Origin: G020354785 sp964521285
GTDB taxonomy: Bacteria > Bacteroidota > Bacteroidia > Bacteroidales > UBA10428
Direction of reading: 5' to 3'
Assembly: GCA_964521285.1 (NCBI GenBank)
Contig: CAZFQS010000028.1
Span: 1 to 39,135 of the forward strand
Length of the DNA stretch: 39,135 bases
Part shown: positions 16,466-26,671 of the stretch, piece by piece
Layout: each line of letters opens with the position of its first letter
Position numbering within the stretch: the stretch's first letter is position 1
Position numbers and translations under genes: made by a program
Notes under the pieces: generated by a model
What the model was told of the DNA's origin: nothing
Seen by the model: the letters and a program-made list of their open reading frames with translations, nothing else
Databases searched by the model: none

Positions 16466-17518
16466 ATGGGAAACAATAAGATCAGAATTGGTATTACACA
16501 GGGAGATATAAATGGAATCAGCTATGAAGTGATAATAAAAGCACTGCTTGATAACAGGATTTTTGATACATGCATTCCAATTGTATATGGATCTCCAAAG
16601 GTTGCTGCCTATCACCGGAAAGCATTGAATATTGATAATTTCAGTTTTAATACTGTTAAAATTCCGGAAGAAGCAAATCCTAAAAGAGCCAATATAATTA
16701 ACTGTATTAGCGATTCTGTAAGAGTGGAGCTTGGGAAATCAACATCTATGGCAGGAGAAGCCTCATATAAAGCATTAGATGCCGCCGTACAGGATCTGGA
16801 AAATAATAAGATAGATGCCATAGTAACCGGACCGATAAATAAGTATAATATACAGTCCGATAAATTCAATTTTGCAGGACATACCGAATTTTTTGAATCG
16901 CGTTTTAAATCAGATGGGGTTCTGATGCTTATGGTGAATGAGTTATTTAAAGTGGGCGTCGTAACAGGACATATACCTTTGGCTAAAGTTCCTGAACAAG
17001 TGACCAAAGATAGTATTCTGAAAAAAATACGCATACTCAATAACTCACTCATAGTCGATTTTCTGGTGCGTAAACCTCGCATCGCAGTCTTAGGTCTTAA
17101 TCCCCATGCAGGAGACAATGGAATAATAGGTGAAGAAGAAAAAGAGGAAATAATACCTGCCCTTAAAGCTGCCCGTGATGAAAATATCTATGTTTTTGGC
17201 CCTTTTCCGGCAGATGGTTTCTTCGGATCCGAAACATTTAAAAAATTTGATGCCTCTATTGCAATGTATCATGATCAGGGTTTAATACCATTTAAAGCTA
17301 TGATGTATGAAGGAGGCGTAAACTTCACCGCAGGACTGCCCATTGTAAGAACAGCACCTGCACATGGAACTGCATATGAGTTGGCGGGCAAAAATGAAGC
17401 ACATCCGCATTCTTTCAGAAAAGCAATATATCTGGCTTGTGATTTATACCATAACAGACAGAGTTATAAAGAAATGACAAGCAATCCTTTAAAATCGAAT
17501 GATTTGTCAGAAACATAA
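16466..17518 (+). CDS. pdxA: 4-hydroxythreonine-4-phosphate dehydrogenase
   Basis: PdxA oxidises 4-phosphohydroxy-L-threonine with NAD in the DXP-dependent pathway to pyridoxal phosphate. The 350-residue protein starts with RIGITQGDINGISYEVI. It carries the metal-binding His regions FAGHTEFFE, MYHDQGLIPFKAM and APAHGTAYELAGK, plus the conserved VTGPINKYNI. Length fits the bacterial family. The phosphate-binding and metal residues look intact. It is followed after about 100 bp by ruvA. Confidence 0.96.
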   Translation: MGNNKIRIGITQGDINGISYEVIIKALLDNRIFDTCIPIVYGSPKVAAYHRKALNIDNFSFNTVKIPEEANPKRANIINCISDSVRVELGKSTSMAGEASYKALDAAVQDLENNKIDAIVTGPINKYNIQSDKFNFAGHTEFFESRFKSDGVLMLMVNELFKVGVVTGHIPLAKVPEQVTKDSILKKIRILNNSLIVDFLVRKPRIAVLGLNPHAGDNGIIGEEEKEEIIPALKAARDENIYVFGPFPADGFFGSETFKKFDASIAMYHDQGLIPFKAMMYEGGVNFTAGLPIVRTAPAHGTAYELAGKNEAHPHSFRKAIYLACDLYHNRQSYKEMTSNPLKSNDLSET

Positions 17519-17620
17519 TCTCAACTGAATACTTTAAGACTCTTGTTAAATATTCTGTAAACAAATTATTATTTTAGACGAATCATTTAGATTTTTATTG
17601 AATTTTTAACATTTGTAAAA

Positions 17621-18196
17621 ATGTACGAATTTATAGAAGGAGATATTATTGAGAAAAATCCTGCATATGCTACCATCTTTATATCAGGAATTAGTTACTT
17701 TATTAATATTTCCCTGACGACATACGGGCAAATTCAGAACCTTAATCAATGCAGATTATATATTCATCAGATTATTCGGGAAGATGCGCATATTTTATTT
17801 GGTTTTTATACAAAACTTGAAAGAGAAATATTCAGAATGTTAATCTCTGTTTCAGGTATAGGAGCAAATACTGCCCGGCTTATGTTATCATCACTGTCTC
17901 CTGAGGAAATTCAGAACGCAATTGTCGGGGGTAAAGTAGATATCCTGAAGAGCATTAAAGGTATAGGAGCAAAATCAGCTCAGCGCATAATTGTTGATTT
18001 AAAAGATAAAATGGGAAACGAAGAAGTAGAAATATTTGAAATAAGAGACAATACAATTAAGGAACAAGCGTTATCTGCATTGACAGTATTGGGTTTTAGT
18101 AAAAATTCCGTTAATAAAGTATTAAATAAAATACTCACTGAAGAAGATAATCTGGAAGTTGAAGATTTAATAAAAAAAGCATTAAAAAGATTATAG
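17621..18196 (+). CDS. ruvA: Holliday junction branch migration protein RuvA
   Basis: The 191-residue protein binds four-way DNA junctions and loads the RuvB motor. It has the N-terminal OB-fold (YEFIEGDIIEKNPAYATI), two helix-hairpin-helix motifs (ISVSGIGANTARLML and LKSIKGIGAKSAQRIIVDLK) and the flexible linker leading to the C-terminal RuvB-binding domain (EQALSALTVLGFSKN). No ruvB or ruvC is in the window. The stop codon lies 22 bp before the sprA start, so the two genes are very likely co-transcribed. Confidence 0.95.
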   Translation: MYEFIEGDIIEKNPAYATIFISGISYFINISLTTYGQIQNLNQCRLYIHQIIREDAHILFGFYTKLEREIFRMLISVSGIGANTARLMLSSLSPEEIQNAIVGGKVDILKSIKGIGAKSAQRIIVDLKDKMGNEEVEIFEIRDNTIKEQALSALTVLGFSKNSVNKVLNKILTEEDNLEVEDLIKKALKRL

Positions 18197-18218
18197 AATT
18201 AACTTTAAGACTGTAGAT

Positions 18219-21200
18219 TTGTTGAAATGGGGCAAATATTCACAAAAAATTAATATTTCTGTAATATGGATTTTTATATTATTATTCATTTATATATATT
18301 ATGCAGCTCCGCAAGATAGTCCGGTTCAACCTCCCTCATCGACATCAAATGATTCTATTGACTTAAAATATCCGTTTAAGGACGATATTCGATACCCTTT
18401 CTCAAATTCTGGCATTACTTCCCCGCTAATTCTTGGTAATCCGGCAAATGTAGATGCCACAATAGTATATGATCCTGAAACTAATCAATATGTTTTTTCA
18501 GAGAAAGTCGGGGAATTTAATATACGCCCTCAAAGTTCAATGTCTCTGGACGAGTATAGGGAGTACGAGTCCAATACTGCAATAAAGGACTACTGGAGAA
18601 AAAAATCACGTGAAGAAATAACTTCTCAGTCCCCGTCTTTTCTGGGTAAGATAAGAATGGGAGAAACCTTTGACAAGGTTTTTGGTACCGATGCAATTAA
18701 TATTGTACCTCAGGGTTCGGCTGAATTAATTTTCGGATATAACAGGTCAAGAATTGATAATCCTGCTTTATCTGAGAGGAACAGGAGAAATGGGGCTTTT
18801 ACTTTTAAAGAAAAAATCCAGATGAACGTCACCGGTTCCATTGGAGACAAAATGGAACTCGGTATCAATTATAATACAGAAGCTACTTTTGATTTTGAAA
18901 ATAAGACCAAACTTGAATATGCCGGACATGAAGATGAAATTATAAAGAAGATTGAAGCAGGTAATATCTCGTTACCTCTCACAGGTTCTCTTATCTCTGG
19001 CAGCCAGAGTTTGTTCGGCTTAAAGACAGAGCTGCAGTTTGGTAAACTGACTGTTACTAATGTATTCAGCCATCAGAGGGGCGAATCATCCTCGATAGAA
19101 GTAAGAGGAGGGGCCCAGGTAAGTGAATTTGAAGTAACAATTGACGAATATGATGCAAACAGACATTTTTTCCTCTCCCATTTCTTCCGTGATAATTATA
19201 ACTCCTGGCTGAGTTCTCTTCCCTATATAACATCAGGAGTTCGTATTGAACAGATTGAAGTATGGATTACCAATAAAACAAGCGAATTTGACAAAGACAA
19301 CAGGAATATTATTGCTTTCATGGACCTTGGAGAAAGTTATGGTCCGGATTACCAGCCCAACTTTTTTGGTGATCAAAATCTAATACTGCCCGGTAATCAG
19401 ATTAATCAGGCTGTGTCAAATGATGCTAACAGGTTATATAGCACACTAATTAACAACTACAGCGGGATACGCGATATCAGAAATATTACTAATGTGCTCG
19501 AACCTCTGATTAACAGTTATGATTTCCTAAGTGGCAAGGATTACGAAAAGATAGAAAACGCAAGAAAACTAAGTGAGAGGGAATATACTGTTAACAGAGA
19601 ATTGGGTTATATCTCCTTAAATTCTGCTCTTCGCAGTGATGAGGTATTGGCTGTTGCCTACGTTTACACATATAGAGGACAAACCTACAGGGTTGGTGAA
19701 TTGTCAACCGATGGTATCAGTGCTCCCAGAACACTAATCGTAAAATTAATTAAGGGGACCAGTCTTACACCCAAACTGGGAACATGGGATTTAATGATGA
19801 AGAATGTATATGCAATAGGTGCCTACCAGCTAAATAGCCAGGATTTCAGGCTGGATGTTTTATACCGGAACGATGAGACCGGTGTACCCGTTAATTATAT
19901 CAGCGATCCCAGGGTAGCAAGTAATGAAAATTTCTATAACAGGATTCTGTTAAGGGTATTAAATCTCGATAATCTTGACAGCAGAAAAGAACCAAATCCT
20001 GACGGGCTGTTTGACTTTATTGAAGGAGTTACTATTCATTCATCAAACGGCAGGGTAATATTTCCTGTTCTTGAGCCTTTTGGAACAGATCTGAAAAAAA
20101 TAATCAATAATAATCAGGTAGCAGATGATTATATATTTGAGGAACTATATGATTCCACACAAACCAAAGCAAAACAAATAGCGGAAAAAAACAAATTCTT
20201 CCTTGCAGGTACATACCAGTCATCTTCAAGTTCTGAAATTCAGTTAAATGCAATGAATATACCTCGTGGTTCAGTGAAAGTAACTGCAGGAGGTATACAA
20301 TTACAGGAAGGTATTGACTATACTGTTGATTATGTTTTAGGAAGGGTTAAAATATTGAATCAGGGATATCTTGAATCGGGGACACCACTAAGAGTATCAT
20401 TAGAAAGTAATCAACTGTTTAATCTTCAGACTAAAACCCTTCTTGGTACACATCTGGATTATAAGATTTCCGATAATTTTAATGTTGGAGGTACTATATT
20501 AAATTTAACCGAACGCCCCCTTACCCAAAAAGTTAATATGGGCGAGGAACCTATATCAAATACTATTTGGGGGGTAAACACAAGTTACAGAACTGAATCC
20601 CATCTGCTTACAAGCTTAATAGATAAACTGCCCCTTATAGAAACAAAAGAAGTATCCAGCATTGTTCTGGATGCCGAATTTGCCCAGTTAATGCCGGGAC
20701 AGGCCAGAGCAATCGGTAAAGGAGGTATTGCATATATCGATGATTTTGAAGGTACGGAGACTACTATTGAGATGAAAAGTCTTGCTGCCTGGATCTTGTC
20801 GAGTACTCCCAGGGGACAAAGCCTGTTTCCCGAAGCAGACTTGAATAACAATCTGGAGTACGGCTATAACAGGGCAAAAATTGCCTGGTATGTCATAGAT
20901 CCTTTATTTACAAGAAAAACCGGCCGTACACCTAAGCATATTACTGATGATGATGTATCGGGCCCCTTTGTCAGAGAAGTTAAAGAAACGGAGATATATA
21001 CCAAAAAAGAAAGCGGAACAGGATTTGACAGTCCGATTTCTATTCTCAATGTTGCCTATTATCCCAAAGATAAGGGCCCCTATAATTATGATACAGACAT
21101 TAACAGAAATGGAGAGTTAAATAATCCAAGAGACCGCTGGGGTGGCATTATGAGGGAAATACAAACCAGTGACTTTGAAACTTCTAATGTTGAATATATT

Positions 21201-24200
21201 GAGTTCTGGTTAATGGATCCCTTTGTATTGGATTCAACTCATAGAGGGGGTGATTTATATTTTAACCTGGGTGAAATATCCGAAGATATATTAAGAGATT
21301 CCAGGAAAATGTTTGAGAATGGACTTCCCATATCAGCAACAGACACCCTTACTCTTGTTGATTATACATCATGGGGCAGGGTGCCGCGTACACAGTCTAT
21401 TGTAAATGCTTTTAATACTGATCCGGAAACAAGAGAATACCAGGACGTCGGACTTGATGGTCTGGGTGATGAATATGAGCGTTCCTACTTCGATAATTAT
21501 GTTGAACAAATCAGAAATACTTATGGAGAACAATCGGTCGCTTTTCAGAAAGCATTTGATGATCCTTCAAGCGATAATTTCCATTATTACCTGGGTACCG
21601 ATTATGATGAAGACGAGCTGGGAGTAATTAACAGATATAAAAATTATAACGGATTGGAAGGTAACTCTCCTCCCACTGAAGGCGAATTCGCAGCAGCAAG
21701 TACATTACCAAGTGGTGAAGATATCAACAGGGATAATACATTAAACGAAACAGAAACATATTTTCAGTATAAAGTTGAATTGAAACCGGAACAACTCAAT
21801 TTTGGTAATAAATATATTACAGACATTGTAAATACCAGAAATGTAAACTGGTATCAATTCAGGATTCCTATAGTCGATTTTGAAAGAAAGGTTGGCAATA
21901 TAGAAGACTTTAAGTCAATACGTTTCATGCGTATGTTCCTGACTAATTTTGATGATTCTGTGATTTTAAGATTTGCAGAACTTCATCTTGTCAGAAGTGA
22001 ATGGCGTAAATATAAGTTCAATATCAGCGAGGGTGGTCCATCTATTGCACAGCAAATTGACCCGGGCAGTTTTGAAATCTCTGCAGTTAATATTGAAGAA
22101 AATTCAGCAAAAGAACCGGTCAACTACGTTTTGCCTCCCGGGATTACAAGAGTAATAGATCCCAGTCAGCCACAGGTAGCTCAATTAAATGAACAATCCA
22201 TAGTTTTTAAGGTCAGTAATTTACCTGACGGTGATGCAAGAGTAGCATATAAAAATGTTGACCTGGATCTGAGACAATATAAGAAACTAAAAATGTTTGT
22301 TCATGCCGAAGCGTTACAGAATGAAGAATTAAATGATTATGACATAACTGCTTTCATTAGAATCGGCTCGGACTATAAAGATAATTTTTATGAGTATGAA
22401 GTTCCCCTTCTGTTGACTCAACACAGAAATAACTATGATAATGATGATGATGCTGACAGATTGTTGGTCTGGCCTGAGGATAATGTCTTTGAAATAGACC
22501 TGGAACAATTTGTTGAACTTAAAAAAGAGAGAGATCAGGCTGTTAGAAGCAATAGTATGTTATACAGCAAAATAAGAATCTATAGTAAGTTTGATGATAA
22601 TAACAGAATAAAAATCAGAGGTACTCCAAATCTGAGCAACATAAGAACCATAATGATTGGGATACGCAATCCGGGCGATTCAGATAATTCGAAAGCCAAT
22701 GATGGATTACCTAAAAGTGCTGAAATATGGTTTAATGAGCTTAGATTAACTGATTTTAATAATAAAGGAGGCTGGGCTGCAAATGCCAGAATGCAAACTA
22801 AACTTGCTGATCTTGGTACATTATCAGTAGCAGGAAGTACAATACAGCCGGGATTTGGAGGTATTGAACAAAAAGTTGAACAACGAAAAAAGGAAGAACT
22901 GGTACAGTACGATATATCTTCAAATATTGAACTGGGTAAATTATTGCCCGAAAAATCAAATGTGTCAGTTCCTATGTTTGCAGGTGTCTCAAAATCGATA
23001 GTTAACCCTGAATATTATCCCAAGGAACCTGACAGGCTGCTGAAGGAAGTACTGTTAGAATCAGAATCAAAATCAGAGAAGAAAGACATTAAAGACATAT
23101 CACAAGATGTGGTTGAAAGAAAAAGCATCAATTTTACTAATGTCAGGGTAAATAAAGAAGTAAAAAAATTCAGGGTGATCTCTCCTGCCAATTTATCACT
23201 AAGTGTTGCTTACAGTGAGGAGGAGGCGCATAATTACAGTATTGAAAAGGATAACACAATAAAGTACCGCGCAGCCATAAATTATACTTATAGCGCAAGG
23301 CCAAAGAATATAACACCATTCAGAAAATCTAAAAAACTAACATCTCCTTACCTGAAAATTATTAAAGATTTCAACTTTAATCCCGTGCCATCAAATTTTA
23401 CATACAGAACTGATTTTGACAGGAATTATAACGAGGTAAAACTGAGGAATGTTTTTGAAGATATCGATATAAAGATTGACTCAACTGTTAATAAAGATTT
23501 CTTATGGAACAAATTTTATGATTTGAGGTGGGACCTTACAAGGTCTTTAAAAATTGATTTTTCAGCAACAAATGTTGCCAGGATTGATGAAATGCCCGGT
23601 GCATATGACTGGTTCAGACCAGGGGATAACAAGGAGTGGTCCGATTCAGTATGGACTAACATTTTGAATGGGGGAACAAATACGAATTATGATCAGAGCT
23701 TTAATGTAACCTATTCATTACCATTTAGTAAGTTTCCTGTAATTGACTGGCTGACATCATCAGTACGATATAACGGGAAAATGGGATGGGACAGAGGGCC
23801 CTTCTATGAAGGCGGGTATACTCTGGGACATAATCTCAGTAATTCCAATACTGTTCAATTAAACAGTCAGCTTGGATTTAGCAAATTGTTCAATAAAGCA
23901 GGTTTTATACAGCGTATTAATAACAAATACAGTGGCAGTAGGCAGACCGATGCAAATAAAAGAACCAAAAAAGTTAATTATTCAAGACGAACATTCCTCA
24001 AGGCCAATTCCCCCAGAAGTATAGTTCATAAACTTGGCACAGAAGATATTGTTGTTAACGTACTGGATTCTGATGGTAATGAAATAGATGTAAAAATTGA
24101 AATTATCAGTGAAAATAAAATAACTGTTACTGCTGATGCCGATTATACGGGAGTTACAATAAACATAGAAGGCACTGTTGTACTCGGAGAAAATCCCCTT

Positions 24201-25625
24201 GTATTCATTGCTGAAAATACTGTAAGATTTTTAACCGGAATTAAAAATATCTCAATATCATACTCACAATCAGGCGGCACATTGCTTATGGGCTATCTGC
24301 CTGAAACTGACTATTTCGGATTAAACTCCGGCAAGGTAAATGATAATTTTAAGGATGCCCCCGGAATCCCTTTTATTTTAGGCTATCAGGATGTTGACTT
24401 TGTCCGGGATATGGACGAGGATTGGCTAACAAAAGATCCGGCATTCAGCAATCCTTACATTATGACCAAATCTGATAACTTTAATATACGCAGTACCTTT
24501 GAACCATTTAGAGGATTTCGGATTGATTTTACAGCACAACGGACTTATTCTGAAAATATCTCCGAATATTTTATTTATGAAACAGACAGCTTCAGGTTCG
24601 ATAACCGCATGAAGACTGGTAATTTCTCTATTTCTTTTATAAGTATTGGTTCTGCTTTTGAATCAATAAGTAGTGATAATAATTATTATTCCTCATATTT
24701 TGAAAAATTCAAAAAGTACAGGAAAACTATTGCTGCCAGGCTATTCAGAAAAAAAGTAGAGGAATCAGGTATTGGATTTGTTTCTTCAGTCCAGCAGGAA
24801 TCCGAAGATGGATATCCTTACGGTTACGGACCAACTTCATCGGAAGTTTTAATACCGGCTTTCCTTGCTGCTTACGGGAATAAGAATCCTGAACGGGTTA
24901 CTTTGGAAAGATTCCCGGGTATATTGTATATGCTTCCAAACTGGAGAATTACCTTTGATGGATTGTCAAGAATTGAATTTATTAAAAAATTTATGAGATC
25001 AATAAATATGAGCCATTCATACAAGTCGAGTTATAATATTGGTGATTTTACTACCAACTTTTACTATGTTGAAGAAAATACCGGGCTGGAATTTATTAAA
25101 GATTTTCAGAATAATTTTATCCCTGAATTTCAAATTAATACCGTATCAATCAGAGAAGATTTTAGCCCGTTAATAAATTTTGATATGACCTGGCAGAACA
25201 GCCTTATTACCCGCTTTGAAATCAAAAAGTCCAGGACACTGGCATTAAGTTTATCCAATAACCAGCTCACAGAAACAAGAAATGGGGAAATTGTTATTGG
25301 AGCAGGTTACAGGTTTAAAGAAGTCCCCCTTGAGATTAGCGGCAGAAAATATGAGAGTGACCTGAATATCCGGTTTGATCTGTCAGTTAGAGATAATAAA
25401 ACACTTATAAGGCATCTGGCACAACTGGTCGAAGACGAAGTTGACCAGATAACTGCGGGTCAGAGAGTAATAAAAATAAGTACTACAGCTGATTATGCTC
25501 TAAGTGCAAGGTTTAATATCCAGTTCTTCCTTGACAGAACAATAAATAAACCATATACATCACGGTCATTTCTCACAGCTGACACAAATATTGGCTTTAG
25601 CGTGCGATTTACTCTTGCGCAATAG
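18219..25625 (+). CDS. sprA: T9SS outer-membrane translocon SprA/Sov
   Basis: This giant protein of 2468 residues forms the outer-membrane beta-barrel channel through which T9SS cargo leaves the cell; the Flavobacterium johnsoniae homologue is known to be a very large single-chain barrel. A signal peptide lies at about 12-32. The conserved N-terminal region includes NPANVDATIVYDPETNQYVF and IRMGETFDKVFG, and the middle GGIAYIDDFEGTE. The C-terminus ends in aromatic-rich beta strands and FSVRFTLAQ. No ATG is available near the 5' end: translation must begin at TTG 18219 or TTG 18222. It is the largest gene in the window and follows ruvA by 22 bp; gcvH follows 150 bp downstream. Confidence 0.96.
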   Translation: MLKWGKYSQKINISVIWIFILLFIYIYYAAPQDSPVQPPSSTSNDSIDLKYPFKDDIRYPFSNSGITSPLILGNPANVDATIVYDPETNQYVFSEKVGEFNIRPQSSMSLDEYREYESNTAIKDYWRKKSREEITSQSPSFLGKIRMGETFDKVFGTDAINIVPQGSAELIFGYNRSRIDNPALSERNRRNGAFTFKEKIQMNVTGSIGDKMELGINYNTEATFDFENKTKLEYAGHEDEIIKKIEAGNISLPLTGSLISGSQSLFGLKTELQFGKLTVTNVFSHQRGESSSIEVRGGAQVSEFEVTIDEYDANRHFFLSHFFRDNYNSWLSSLPYITSGVRIEQIEVWITNKTSEFDKDNRNIIAFMDLGESYGPDYQPNFFGDQNLILPGNQINQAVSNDANRLYSTLINNYSGIRDIRNITNVLEPLINSYDFLSGKDYEKIENARKLSEREYTVNRELGYISLNSALRSDEVLAVAYVYTYRGQTYRVGELSTDGISAPRTLIVKLIKGTSLTPKLGTWDLMMKNVYAIGAYQLNSQDFRLDVLYRNDETGVPVNYISDPRVASNENFYNRILLRVLNLDNLDSRKEPNPDGLFDFIEGVTIHSSNGRVIFPVLEPFGTDLKKIINNNQVADDYIFEELYDSTQTKAKQIAEKNKFFLAGTYQSSSSSEIQLNAMNIPRGSVKVTAGGIQLQEGIDYTVDYVLGRVKILNQGYLESGTPLRVSLESNQLFNLQTKTLLGTHLDYKISDNFNVGGTILNLTERPLTQKVNMGEEPISNTIWGVNTSYRTESHLLTSLIDKLPLIETKEVSSIVLDAEFAQLMPGQARAIGKGGIAYIDDFEGTETTIEMKSLAAWILSSTPRGQSLFPEADLNNNLEYGYNRAKIAWYVIDPLFTRKTGRTPKHITDDDVSGPFVREVKETEIYTKKESGTGFDSPISILNVAYYPKDKGPYNYDTDINRNGELNNPRDRWGGIMREIQTSDFETSNVEYIEFWLMDPFVLDSTHRGGDLYFNLGEISEDILRDSRKMFENGLPISATDTLTLVDYTSWGRVPRTQSIVNAFNTDPETREYQDVGLDGLGDEYERSYFDNYVEQIRNTYGEQSVAFQKAFDDPSSDNFHYYLGTDYDEDELGVINRYKNYNGLEGNSPPTEGEFAAASTLPSGEDINRDNTLNETETYFQYKVELKPEQLNFGNKYITDIVNTRNVNWYQFRIPIVDFERKVGNIEDFKSIRFMRMFLTNFDDSVILRFAELHLVRSEWRKYKFNISEGGPSIAQQIDPGSFEISAVNIEENSAKEPVNYVLPPGITRVIDPSQPQVAQLNEQSIVFKVSNLPDGDARVAYKNVDLDLRQYKKLKMFVHAEALQNEELNDYDITAFIRIGSDYKDNFYEYEVPLLLTQHRNNYDNDDDADRLLVWPEDNVFEIDLEQFVELKKERDQAVRSNSMLYSKIRIYSKFDDNNRIKIRGTPNLSNIRTIMIGIRNPGDSDNSKANDGLPKSAEIWFNELRLTDFNNKGGWAANARMQTKLADLGTLSVAGSTIQPGFGGIEQKVEQRKKEELVQYDISSNIELGKLLPEKSNVSVPMFAGVSKSIVNPEYYPKEPDRLLKEVLLESESKSEKKDIKDISQDVVERKSINFTNVRVNKEVKKFRVISPANLSLSVAYSEEEAHNYSIEKDNTIKYRAAINYTYSARPKNITPFRKSKKLTSPYLKIIKDFNFNPVPSNFTYRTDFDRNYNEVKLRNVFEDIDIKIDSTVNKDFLWNKFYDLRWDLTRSLKIDFSATNVARIDEMPGAYDWFRPGDNKEWSDSVWTNILNGGTNTNYDQSFNVTYSLPFSKFPVIDWLTSSVRYNGKMGWDRGPFYEGGYTLGHNLSNSNTVQLNSQLGFSKLFNKAGFIQRINNKYSGSRQTDANKRTKKVNYSRRTFLKANSPRSIVHKLGTEDIVVNVLDSDGNEIDVKIEIISENKITVTADADYTGVTINIEGTVVLGENPLVFIAENTVRFLTGIKNISISYSQSGGTLLMGYLPETDYFGLNSGKVNDNFKDAPGIPFILGYQDVDFVRDMDEDWLTKDPAFSNPYIMTKSDNFNIRSTFEPFRGFRIDFTAQRTYSENISEYFIYETDSFRFDNRMKTGNFSISFISIGSAFESISSDNNYYSSYFEKFKKYRKTIAARLFRKKVEESGIGFVSSVQQESEDGYPYGYGPTSSEVLIPAFLAAYGNKNPERVTLERFPGILYMLPNWRITFDGLSRIEFIKKFMRSINMSHSYKSSYNIGDFTTNFYYVEENTGLEFIKDFQNNFIPEFQINTVSIREDFSPLINFDMTWQNSLITRFEIKKSRTLALSLSNNQLTETRNGEIVIGAGYRFKEVPLEISGRKYESDLNIRFDLSVRDNKTLIRHLAQLVEDEVDQITAGQRVIKISTTADYALSARFNIQFFLDRTINKPYTSRSFLTADTNIGFSVRFTLAQ

Positions 25626-25774
25626 TTGTATCACTGATTATTTCTTATTATTATCCTATATAACTTAAATTCTTGAAAAATTATTGATAACTATTAACAA
25701 AAATCCTTTTATTAATTTTTGTAAAACATAAAAAATTGCAAATTTTGTTAATTCTCTAATTAATACTCTATACT

Positions 25775-26155
25775 ATGAATATTCCCGGTAATTTAAGGTA
25801 TACAAAAGATCACGAATGGATACGTATTGAAAATAATGAAGCGTATGTAGGTATCACTGACTATGCTCAGGGAGAGCTTGGAGACATTGTCTTTATAGAA
25901 ATAGAAACTCTGGGAGAACATCTTGAGCAGGAAGAAGTATTCGGAACAGTGGAAGCAGTTAAAACAGTTTCTGATTTATTTATGCCGGTTTCAGGAAATA
26001 TCATTAAGATAAATGATAAACTGGAAGAAAAACCTGATCTGGTAAATAAGGATCCATATGGCGAGGGATGGCTGATTAAGCTTGAAGTAGATGATGTTAA
26101 CCAGGTAAATAGCCTGCTCGATGCAGAGACTTATAAAAAAATGATTGAAGTATAA
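25775..26155 (+). CDS. gcvH: Glycine cleavage system H protein
   Basis: The 126-residue carrier shuttles the methylamine group in the glycine cleavage complex on a lipoyl arm. The lipoylated lysine is K63 in FGTVEAVKTVSDLF, preceded by the family marks YTKDHEWI and GITDYAQGELGDIV. Length is typical. The P, T and L proteins are not in this window. It is 149 bp downstream of sprA on the same strand. Confidence 0.97.
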   Translation: MNIPGNLRYTKDHEWIRIENNEAYVGITDYAQGELGDIVFIEIETLGEHLEQEEVFGTVEAVKTVSDLFMPVSGNIIKINDKLEEKPDLVNKDPYGEGWLIKLEVDDVNQVNSLLDAETYKKMIEV

Positions 26156-26307
26156 ACTAATTATACCTTTCATATTAAAAATTCCCCTAAAACACTATTA
26201 TGTGGATAAATAGCAGAGCATTGTTAATAATTTCAAAATAATTAAATAAGAATAACCTTCCTATCATTGTATTTTCATCAGCTGAATTTTAAACAACTTT
26301 TATTACT

Positions 26308-26652
26308 ATGATTGTTATTGTCTATAATAATGACCATGTTATGATGTCATTAAGTAATTTAAAAAGAATAGATTTCTTAGTAATTGAAAAGTTAAAGAAT
26401 CATTTGTTACAGATAATTGAGGACGCAGAGACCGACATCTGCGTCGACTTAAGGGAGGTAAAATTTATTGATAGCAATTCGTTTTCAGGATTAAAATATG
26501 TTAATGATATTGCTGCAAAGAATGGAATAAATCTGTATTTCCTTAATGTATCAAAGGAATTAATGGAATTATTCACACTGGCGGATGAAAATAATAATTT
26601 AAGCATTCGCAGTGAGAGTGAGATTGAACACCTGCGGGTTGTTCTGGCCTGA
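26308..26652 (+). CDS. STAS domain protein, anti-anti-sigma factor type
   Basis: The 114-residue single-domain protein has the STAS pattern: an N-terminal strand, a helix (FLVIEKLKNHLLQII), the core strand DICVDLREVKFIDS with the loop D55-S56 at the site phosphorylated in SpoIIAA-like proteins, then a helix and the strand INLYFLNVS. Such proteins bind anti-sigma kinases and free a sigma factor or a stress complex. No kinase or phosphatase partner is nearby, so its circuit cannot be named. It is convergent with the large plug-domain gene to its right. Confidence 0.75.
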   Translation: MIVIVYNNDHVMMSLSNLKRIDFLVIEKLKNHLLQIIEDAETDICVDLREVKFIDSNSFSGLKYVNDIAAKNGINLYFLNVSKELMELFTLADENNNLSIRSESEIEHLRVVLA

Positions 26653-26671
26653 TAGTTTTAATTATCGTTAA

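Noticed and set aside
16612..17118. Open frame of 168 codons on the minus strand opposite pdxA
   Set aside because: It lies wholly inside a well-conserved pdxA, has no recognisable motif, and its Ser/Leu-rich composition is what the reverse frame of such a gene gives.
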